64,000 nucleotides of DNA from Neovahlkampfia damariscottae. Lineage: Eukaryota > Heterolobosea > Selenaionea > Neovahlkampfiida > Neovahlkampfiidae. Shown here one piece after another: positions 55,920 through 64,000 of this stretch. The notes below the pieces were generated by a model, which saw only the letters and a list, made by a program, of their open reading frames with translations, was not told the origin of the DNA and made no database searches. Within the stretch, counting starts at the first letter, position 1; every line of letters starts with the position of its first letter. A program made the position numbers and the translations under genes. Where the stretch lies: positions 1-64,000 of the forward strand of contig JABLTG010000033.1 in the NCBI GenBank assembly GCA_016618085.1, given 5' to 3'.

Positions 55920-58900
55920 ATGTTTGAAGATGGATTTGAAGGATTTGGTTTGAATTTTACAATTAATACTAATAAAAATCCAAAGAGAAAGAATTTGCAG
56001 CTTTAGAATTAGAAAACCAAAAAACAACAAAACATGATTGGAAAGTAAAAGAACGAGAAAGAGAAAAATTTGTCACTGAAGAGAATCAAGATCCAACTCA
56101 ATCAATTTTAGCACTTAAAGCAAGAGAGTTTTTAATTAGACAAGAAGAAGCTAAAGAATATTTAGAAGAAGTTCTTGGAGTAAACATTGACACATCAGGA
56201 GAAATGGATTTGGTGGACCATTTAAAAAGTGGAAAATACATGGCTTTATTTGCTAATACATGGCTAAGTGATAAAGATAAAATCAAAAAAGTTCATAATG
56301 GAGCTCCAGGTTCACCTATGGAATTTATGATGTCAACTGATAATGTAAACAACTTTTTAGATGGAACTGCAAAAATAGACTTTCCAAAGATTTATTACTT
56401 TGTTTTTTCTGATTTATGGCATCGTAAAAATCCTCCAGCTGTTGTACATTGTATTCATGCTTTGGCGCATTACTTAGAAAGAAAAGGACTTTCAAAAATA
56501 AAAATCAAAGATCTTTCAAAACATAATTTACACTTTGACCAAGACAAAATAAACAAAATTACAAAAGAATTAGAAGATTTAGAAAGAGATGGTGTAAATT
56601 TTGAAAATTTCAATTTTAAATTACCAAATGACCAAGAACCTGTTGAAGATGATCCTTTTGATGATTTGAAGGAACTTGATGATTTAGGTGTCGCAGATCC
56701 AAATGAATGTACCATAGAAGGAAAAGGCTCAAAATTCACATTTGCTGGTAAAAAAGGTAAATTCACTATTATTGGAAGAAATCAAAGTGGAAAGGAAATT
56801 TTCAATGGAGGTGATGATATTCAATGTGAATTGATATCATCAGATGGTAAAGTTTTTCCTGTAAATGTTGTTGATTTGAAAAATGGAAAATATGAATGTG
56901 ATTATACTTTATATAAAGCAGGTAAATATAAACTCAATGTAAAGTTAAATGGAAAAAAATTAAAACGAGCACCTGATGAAATTGAATGTAAAGATGCTCA
57001 ATCTACTGCTTTTTGTAAAATAATTTCAGAATTACCAAAAGAATTTATTGAAGGAAAAAAATATAAAATTAAAGTTCAAGCTTATGATGAGTATGGTAAT
57101 CCAAGAAAAGAGGGTAAAACAATATATTGATATTCTAACAGACAACAAAGGTGGAAACAATTTAGACCCTAACTTTTTACCGGAATTGAGATATTCTAAA
57201 GATAGACAAACACCACCAATGAATGTTGATAGTTGTAATATCAAAGATATGGAAGATGGAACATATGAAGTTGATTTTACATTACCATTTAGAGGTCCTT
57301 ATCAATTACGTTTTATTACACCTGACAAAAAATCATGGGATGGATTTCAACCAATTGTATTGAAAGCATCACAAGGTGATCTTCCAAAACTTGAATTTGA
57401 ATTTATGGAATTCAAACCTGGTGATTCAGTTATTCAGTTCAAAGTGAAAGAAGATTTACTCCAACAAAAGAAAAATCGTTATGTTTCAATGTTTTTGAAA
57501 AATCCAAGTTTGGATCCATTGAACACCAATCAAAGAGATTTGATTCAAAAAATGATGATTGATAAATGGAAAGGTTGGGTAAAAGAATATCTCACTAATT
57601 TAATGAATACAATGGATTTGGAAAATGAAACATGGGGTGATTATGAAAAAAGAGCACAAGAGTTATTGGAGAATTTTATCAAAATTCCATTCCAGCAAAA
57701 AGGACAAATGACTCAATTTGTTTCGATAAATGATGAACCAATGGATTGGACACATTTCAACCAAGAAAAATTGAAAGAATTTACAAAAGAACCAGAAGTT
57801 AAAAAGAAACCAATCAAAGATTTGGGTTCTTTTAAATTTGATTTTATTGATCCTAATGAACCAACAGTGCATCCAAGAAGATTTCAAGCTGATTTTTGGA
57901 CATGGATTAGAAGTTTAATTGTTGAATCAAAAAAGAAACCTGCATATAAGATTGATAATGATGGACAAATTAGGTTATATTTTGATCAACATATTGTAGT
58001 GAAAGAATACACTGATATTGATGTTTTGAATGTTGTCAGAGTACGTGATTTAATTAATTTTGGAAAACATCAAATGTCTGTTGCTCAAAGATTGATTTTT
58101 GAAATTTTACGAGAATTAGAGGAATTACCTGATTTTCAATTGGCTAAAAATACATTGTTTCATTCAAGTAAATTAATATTTGCAAAAATGAAAAGAATTA
58201 ATGATACCTTTATGAATTATTCCAAAAAGTATGGAAACCCTCAAGACGAAATTAACGAAAAAATTGAAGAAAATTATCATCAATTGATTTTAGCATTAAA
58301 AAGAGAATATTTAATTTTAATTAAAAATATGAATGAAGGATTTCAAGATATATTAAAAAATGAATTGAAATTATCAAAAGAACAAATTTTAGATATTTCT
58401 CTATTTTCGTCATTTTATAAATTTGATTTGAACGAACTTCAAAAAGGTTGGCAACTTGTCAATGGATATGAATTATCATCAAAAGATCGAAAAATACATG
58501 TTTATGAATTTTTATTCGAAAATCAATATGGAAAATTATCCAATAGTTATGAAATACTTGTACCAATGAATACATATTTTGATAAATCACTATATAAAAA
58601 TAAATTATCACTCAGAACTTCATCTGATCGTGCTAGACCTGGTTTAGTTTGTCCTTTCAAAATAGCTTATATCAAATTCAACCATGTCATCTTTGAAGCA
58701 ATTAGAACTGGTAGTTTACCTGGAATTGATGCTGAAGATTCATTTTTAAGAAAAGATATTGCAAATGATAATGCAGTTGAATTATTAACTTCACTTGCAG
58801 CAAATCATGCAAAAAGATTTTCAAGAGAAGAATTGATGTCTTTAAAAGTTCCATTGAAAGTTCCTTTAACATCAGTTTGTTTATTAACACCTTTCTTTTT

Positions 58901-60161
58901 TGGTAAAAGAGAAGATAGACAAACATTTGAACAACAACAAGCAATCATTGAGACAATATCACAACACAGAATCACAAAAATTAAAGTTGATTTACATGAT
59001 TTTAAAGAACCAGTTGAAATTAGAATTCAATTTGAAAATCCAACATTTGTTAATTTTGGCACTAATGCAATCATCAAAACATTAATGATGGGATCTGGAT
59101 ATCAAAGAGTTGTAAATGCAAGAAAATGGGGTACCAGAGCTTTTTGTAGAAAAGTTATTGATTTTCAACAAAGACTTATACAAAGAAACTATGAAATTCG
59201 TCAACAAATGTCTCAATACTTTTTAGGTGCATATTTCAACACAAGAGAAGGAATTCTCTATCGTGAAAATTTTACCAAATTATTGAATAGTTTAGATAAT
59301 ACAATGATTTTAATGAATGATATTATTGAAAAAAATAAAAAAAAAGTTTCTATTCAAGAAGCAAAACTATTAAATTTACAAAACAAATTAGAAAAGAGAA
59401 TTGTTGAAGATTGGTTACCTTCATTTGATGTTATCACTTCTGTTGAATTTCAATATTTATCAAAGATTAAAGGACAAGTGAAAGCAATCACTGCAGTTGA
59501 AGATGCTATTTATAAAATTGAACAAGAGCATCAAAAGAAATTACAAGAAATAGTTGAAGTTGAATATTCACTTATTCAACAATTACAACAAACATTTTCA
59601 GCTCCTGAAATTGTTGCTCCAAATTGTTGGGTTGAATATTTTGAATTGACTTTACTTCAAAAAGATATTTTTGATTTATTTACTGATATGAGAGAATTAT
59701 ATCATGATAGAGAACATGAAAAATTCTCACAACAAGTTATTGAATCATCAGAAGTCAAAGAAATTGATTCATTTTCAATTCCAGTTAGAATTTTATTATT
59801 AGGTTTTCACATTGGTGAACAAGTTCATTTTAATTGTAAAAGTGGAAAAGATAGAACTGGAATGATGGCAGAACATTGTTGTGAATTTGTTGAGTTACAT
59901 GCTCAATATGGTGAATATCCAAGAGTCAGAGCTGAAAAAGAAAAATACAATAAACATCGTCAAAAAATTCAACAGACTTTATCAATGAATGGAAGTACTT
60001 TAGATATAACTCAAATGAATCAAGGTATTCCAGGTTCAAAAATTGATCAATCTATGTCTGGAAGATTTGAAGAAGGTTGGTATAAAAAATATAAAGGGTT
60101 ATCAAAATTGGGGAAAGTTAAATTTGCAACAAAAGATGAATGGTATAAATTTATGCAATAA
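55920..60161 (+). CDS. CH-filamin-SopB/IpgD-like phosphatase fusion
   Basis: Exons 55920-55947, 55986-57113 and 57142-60161 encode 1391 residues. Residues ~60-180 form a calponin-homology domain (LVDHLKSGKYMALFANTWLS ... NVNNFLDGTAKIDFPKIYYF). Two filamin-type Ig repeats follow (~215-315 and ~320-430), each with the GxGxKF...GxYxxxYT pattern. The C-terminal ~900 residues end with NCKSGKDRTGM, the Cx5R site of the SopB/IpgD/INPP4 inositol-phosphatase class (Cys1284, Arg1290), then TLSMNGSTLDITQMNQGIPG, which resembles the conserved end of SopB. An actin-binding front and a phosphoinositide-type phosphatase back suggest coupling of membrane lipid turnover to the cytoskeleton. The first two introns (38 and 28 nt) are needed to join the parts. 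Confidence 0.75.
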
Positions 60162-60291
60162 ATTCTTATTTTTCGTCTTGTCTTTTAACTCTTTTTTTTT
60201 TTTTTAATAAATTCTCACAAAATCATAAAAAGTAATGAACTACTGGATTAAATAAAATCTCAAATTTAGACCAATAAAATTGATTACTTCA

Positions 60292-60961
60292 ATGACAGGA
60301 ATGTGCAAATTGAATTCTAAAGATTTAGAAAAAATGAGGTTTTAAATTAAATAACTAACCAAAATTCAGTTCTATGCTTGGTTTTGAAACCTCTTCAGAT
60401 TTCATTTTTCAAAAATTAAAAAAAAAAAAACTATTCGTTGAAGATTACAGAGCTCAAAACCAGAGTGAAGAAATGTTAAAATCCATCAGGTTCATTTTTA
60501 TTTTTTTTTTAAAAATCATTAAGTGACACCATAAAAGAAGAAAAACACATTGAACTCCTCACAACAGAATTAAAAAGTGATTTTTTGAAAAACCCAAAAC
60601 TTTTTTATTATGATCTGTACTATGACTATAAGTGTGTTTTAGATTATTACATTTCAATTTTTAAATTTCTTTTTTCTGATTATAGATACATTTCAGAATG
60701 GATTCAATTTTTGAAAGAAACTAAAAGTTATATAACGAGAGATTCTTATCAACAGTTTTATTCTTTTTCAAAAATTACATTGTATAAAACGGATTATGGC
60801 TTTGAATACGGTTTAGAAATTTAATTTTTTAATTTTTCAAAGATGCATGGCCAACTTTATTTGATGATTTTGTTACTTGGTTGATGAATGTGAAGTACAG
60901 TAATTTAAATTCGGATTCTATTATGACCTTGAAAGATTTAAATTTTTTTTTCGGAAATTAA
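60292..60961 (+). CDS. DCN1: DCN1/DCUN1D-like neddylation protein
   Basis: Exons 60292-60338, 60370-60489, 60524-60810 and 60843-60961 give 190 residues. The second half matches the cullin-binding PONY domain: RYISEWIQFLKETKSYITRD (W..FL....k.i.rD) and DAWPTLFDDFVTWLM (the aWP.liDdFv.w signature). DCN1 acts as an E3 that helps attach NEDD8 to cullins. The usual UBA domain is missing, as in some DCUN1D members, and the N-terminus is short. A possible GT-AG pair inside exon 3 is rejected because the sequence codes for the expected helix. CCAATAA lies 14 bp upstream. Confidence 0.75.
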
Positions 60962-61059
60962 TCATTTTTTCGCTTGGACTATTTATTAATCAACATTATG
61001 AAGTGCTAGTATGGCACTGTTTAAGTGTTTTTTTTGAATAAACCATTTTTCTTTTTTGT

Positions 61060-61066
61060 CCAATCA
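61060..61066 (+). promoter_or_regulatory. CCAATCA box
   Basis: 12 bp before the ATG of the small ankyrin gene at 61079; same motif and orientation as elsewhere. Confidence 0.5.
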
Positions 61067-61078
61067 TCAAATCTTTTC

Positions 61079-61740
61079 ATGGGTAACGTGAACAAAGCAC
61101 TGTGAGATGAAAAAAAAAAAACTAATAATCTTTTTAGAATACAAGCCTGTTATGATGGTAATTTGACTCATTGCCAAAAATTAGTTGCAGATGGAGCTAA
61201 AATAGATTACATTCATCTCCAAAGAGACAAAATTCCAAAAACTTTGTTTTTGTACGATAGAATACAAATTTCACCTTTAAGAGCAGCTATAATGGCAGCT
61301 CATTCAGAGTGTGTACAATATATGCTCTCATTAGGAGCTGATGTAAAAAAAAAAAAAATTAATTTTGAAAAACAAGGTCAATGCCACATTTTCAGATATC
61401 ATGCCAAATACAAAAACTGGAGAAGAGTAAAACTAAAAAAAATTGAAATTCTTTTTTTCAGTGAGGAGATTTTAAGAACTCCTTTAAGAGTTGGTAAATT
61501 TTTTTAAGAAGTAAATTCACATTTTTTTGAATAGCTGTTGAATACGCTTTTTATGAAGTAGAAAAACCATATTTAGAACAAGAAGAAGAGATTTTTCAAA
61601 TATTTTATTTGTTGTTGGAAGCTGGTGCTGATGCAAGTTTGGTGATTAATTATGTTCAGATTTTAGGTGAAGAAAAAAATAAAGGATTCAAAGAAAAAAG
61701 TCAACAGATATTTGATATTTTAATGGACTACATGAATTAA
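61079..61740 (+). CDS. Small ankyrin-repeat protein, probably myristoylated
   Basis: Exons 61079-61101, 61138-61342, 61377-61426, 61462-61493 and 61535-61740 encode 171 residues. It starts MGNVNKA, a likely N-myristoylation site. Two to three ankyrin units are visible: IQACYDGNLTHCQKLVADGA, SPLRAAIMAAHSECVQYML and TPLRVAVEYAFYEVE, the last created only after removing the introns at 61427-61461 and 61494-61534. Such proteins act as membrane-tethered adaptors. All five exons keep frame with GT/AG sites. Confidence 0.7.
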
Positions 61741-62142
61741 TAAAAATTAGAAATTAAATTCCAAAAAAAATTTCAATCTGGAATTAATTCAATTTTTAAA
61801 GGACGAAAAATTTGGGATTCTTAATCTTTGTTCTCATTTCTCTTTCTTTTCTAAATTTTGGGAACAGCGGAATTGGAAAGTAATATTGAAAATGTGGGTT
61901 ATGAATCGGAATTGAGAGAAATTTTTTGGAAGCGTAATGTTTTCATTTAAAATTTGTGGTAGTAATTAAACATACCAAGGTGCAAATTGGAAAACAAAAA
62001 TTTTTTTTTTGGTGCATAGGTGGCTTTACCACAGATTTATTTTGGAACAATTCTATTGGCAGCTGAACATGAATGATTCATAAAAACGCAGAGAAAATTT
62101 TGACTGTCAGAAAAAAAAAAAAAAAAAACACACACAAGTCTG
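61741..62142. other. Intergenic stretch
   Basis: No gene detected. It carries poly-A/T runs and a short CA-repeat-like ACACACAC at 62128-62135, just before the next start. Confidence 0.5.
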
Positions 62143-62880
62143 ATGTCCTTTTCTCACGAATATAGTTTTCCATCTGAAAGACCAAATACTGTTCAAACAA
62201 CAAGTGAAGGTCATAATTTGAAACAGAATGAAGAAGACATTGGTGACTTAATAGATGACTTAATACATCATACAACAACTCTTTGTTTTAGTGCTATTCC
62301 TGTACAAAAGACATGTGAAGAAGAACCATCACCACTTCGTACAGTGGATGGATTTGATGATTTCCTTGATGACATGTCAGTTTCTGACACTGGTGCATTT
62401 TCTCAACCACTTGGAAAAGTACCTGTTTCAAAAACTGACATGGATCTCTTGGAAAGAATCTTGAACATTGCTGTCGAAAAAACGGATGACAATTCCAACA
62501 ACACCAATGTCAAACAATATCAAGGACGAGTTAAACAAAAAAACAACATTGTTTACCACCCTTATTTACGTCTACCTCAAAAATCCACAACAGAAGAACT
62601 TAAACCGAATGTTGTTGCAAAGGAAAGAAATTATGCGATGGACAAAAACACACCACATGCAATAACAAAGTGTACTGCAAAAAATTGTCTACATCTCCAA
62701 AACTACAAAACAGTCGCAGAAGCAAGACAAGCAAAATTAGATCCATCAAAAAGATTCAAAAAAATGAAAGGTGCTCCATACAAATGTGCTTGTGGGGCAC
62801 CAGTAAAATATTATGTTGAAGATATAGATTTGTGGGTTGGCTCTACAAGATTTGCACATTACAAAAAAAAAAAAAAATAA
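62143..62880 (+). CDS. Hypothetical protein with C-terminal cysteine cluster
   Basis: 245 residues. The N-terminal 150 residues are low in structure, with an acidic helix (EDIGDLIDDLIHH and GFDDFLDDM). The C-terminal part has HAITKCTAKNCLHLQNYKTV and KGAPYKCACGAPVKYYVEDI, a possible zinc-binding cluster. The frame ends in a lysine run encoded by a poly-A tract. After a TTTATAG acceptor near 62908 another open stretch (FGNNPLIISKPENGDF...) ends at 63016 and might be a further exon replacing the poly-Lys end, but no good donor was found. Confidence 0.6.
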   Translation: MSFSHEYSFPSERPNTVQTTSEGHNLKQNEEDIGDLIDDLIHHTTTLCFSAIPVQKTCEEEPSPLRTVDGFDDFLDDMSVSDTGAFSQPLGKVPVSKTDMDLLERILNIAVEKTDDNSNNTNVKQYQGRVKQKNNIVYHPYLRLPQKSTTEELKPNVVAKERNYAMDKNTPHAITKCTAKNCLHLQNYKTVAEARQAKLDPSKRFKKMKGAPYKCACGAPVKYYVEDIDLWVGSTRFAHYKKKKK

Positions 62881-63279
62881 AATTTTTGTTTTTTTTGTTT
62901 GTTTATAGTTTGGTAATAATCCTCTCATTATATCAAAACCAGAAAATGGTGATTTTCAAAACTTTAGAATTGATTCTAAAGATTATCCCAATTTGGTTAA
63001 TTCCTTTATCCAATGATTTCGAATTATCACCCATATACCCAAATATTATGAATTATTTCAATATAAAATCAAAAAATAATGATATAGATTTAAATACCGT
63101 TAATTTTTTTCAACGTTTAGTTTTCTCATCCAATTAAAACCCAAATAGAAACGAACGAAGCAAAGTCAATCAAAAATGACCCAATGAGCTTCCTTTTACG
63201 GTTAAATAAAAGAGCAATTAGCTTCATTTTAGCTTCTAATTCAAAACAAACAAAATTATTCAAACCCTAACACACCAAA

Positions 63280-64000
63280 ATGACACAAATCCTCAGAAAT
63301 CTGAATACAGTTGACGAAATACCAAAACGTACAACGTCAGATACTTTCAAAAGCTTCAGAGACCTTAACTCTTATGGAATTAAAAAACCAAAATACGTTA
63401 TTAGAAATGCTAAAGCTGAACAACTTTATCAATTCTCTTTGAAACATGATAAAAGACAAACTTCAATTTCATCAACTGGAGCACTTTTATGTTACTCAGG
63501 AGAAAAAACTGGACGTTCACCAAATGATAAAAGAATTGTTGCTGAATCTTCAACTCAAAAAGATATTGGTAAGTTTTAAAAAAATTAAAAATTCTCGTTG
63601 GATAGATTGGGGTTCCATCAACATTAAACAAACTGAAGAAGATTTTAAAAAACAAAGAGCACATTGTATTGAATGCTTAAACTCACTTGAAAGATTATAC
63701 GTTGTTGATTGTTATGCTTCATGGGATAAAAACTATCGCTTAAAAGTTAGAGTAGTTTGTACATCCGCTTATCATGCTCAATTCATGACAAATATGTTAA
63801 TCAAACCAACTGAAGAAGAATTAGAAGATTTTGTACCTGACTTCACCATTTTCAATGCAGGTGCTTTTAAAGCTTTAAAACTTGAACAATCAGAAACTTG
63901 TGTTAGTTTAAACTTCAAAGCAGCTGAAATGGTAATCTTAGGAACAGAATATGCAGGAGAAATGAAAAAAGGAGTTTTCACAGTTCTTAATTATTTAATG
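63280..64000 (+). CDS. pckA: Phosphoenolpyruvate carboxykinase (ATP), 5' part
   Basis: Exon 63280-63568 and exon 63606 to the window edge, with the rest outside. It matches ATP-dependent PEPCK: LYQFSLKHDKRQTSISSTGA, LLCYSGEKTGRSPNDKRIV (the TGRSPxDK substrate region), VVDCYASWDKNYRLKVRVV, and the block LILGTEYAGEMKKGVFTV-like near the end (ILGTEYAGEMKKGVFTVLNY). This enzyme interconverts oxaloacetate and PEP with ATP; it is the type used by bacteria, plants, yeast and many protists. The metal and ATP-binding P-loop region lies beyond the window. It pairs functionally with the PEP synthase at 6.5-9 kb. Confidence 0.95.

Noticed and set aside
55920-56000. Apparent early stop in the CH-filamin gene
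   Set aside because: The stop lies after a 38-nt intron (55948-55985) that, once removed, gives continuous frame into the CH domain.
60632-60684. Possible intron in the DCN1-like gene
   Set aside because: The sequence has GT...AG ends, but it encodes the expected PONY-domain helix and has no stop, so it is treated as exon.

Overview
The window is AT-rich eukaryotic nuclear DNA from a protist with a very compact genome. About 50 protein-coding genes fit in 64 kb. Most genes carry introns of only 28-47 nt, usually with a GTAA or GTTT donor and an A/T-rich tract before AG. All three stop codons are used as stops, so the code looks standard. Several convergent genes end 2-8 bp apart. A CCAATCA/TGATTGG box lies 5-60 bp upstream of most start codons. 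A mitochondrial pyruvate carrier and a cytochrome P450 suggest an aerobic cell. The Fanzor remnant, the RGS/BTB/ZZ/Rab signalling genes and the AT-richness would fit an amoeboflagellate such as a heterolobosean (Naegleria/Willaertia relatives). That placement is inference only; no rRNA or other marker gene is present.

Layout. 1-760 is a deleted copy of a Fanzor/TnpB-family gene cut by the window edge. 1.3-9 kb: Ras-like GTPase, prefoldin 6, SMYD-type protein, Eaf6, a GT61 glycosyltransferase and a bacterial-type PEP synthase. 9-20 kb: small secreted proteins, ATG2, MPC1, a SnoaL-like secreted protein, an endonuclease/exonuclease/phosphatase protein and a thioredoxin-fold/RGS fusion. 20-33.7 kb: HEPN-like protein, glutaredoxin-fold/VPS9 fusion, SPX/M14-deacylase fusion, mini Rad52-like protein, pseudo-GTPase, BTB, GNAT, MYND-FKBP, ITFG2-like, RAB6 and poly(A) polymerase. 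34-44.6 kb: condensation-type acyltransferase, P450, membrane proteins, SUMO, DEP/inositol 5-phosphatase and B-box/ZZ protein. 44.7-49.7 kb: a nucleotidyltransferase and its decayed duplicate flanking a secreted beta-helix protein, then an M28 aminopeptidase. 49.8-64 kb: ankyrin proteins, GNAT, small nuclear-type proteins, a giant CH-filamin-phosphatase fusion, DCN1-like protein and the start of ATP-dependent PEP carboxykinase.

How the genes work together. Neighbours are not operons, but themes recur. PEP synthase, PEPCK and MPC1 all act at the pyruvate/PEP node. RAB6, VPS9, RGS, Ras-like, 5-phosphatase, ATG2 and ITFG2 act in membrane traffic, phosphoinositide and nutrient signalling. SUMO, DCN1, Eaf6 and poly(A) polymerase are core nuclear functions. 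The most novel content is a set of unusual domain fusions that only become visible when the short introns are removed: CH-filamin joined to a SopB/IpgD-like Cx5R phosphatase, a cysteine-less thioredoxin fold joined to RGS, a cysteine-less glutaredoxin fold joined to VPS9, and SPX joined to an AstE/AspA-type zinc deacylase.
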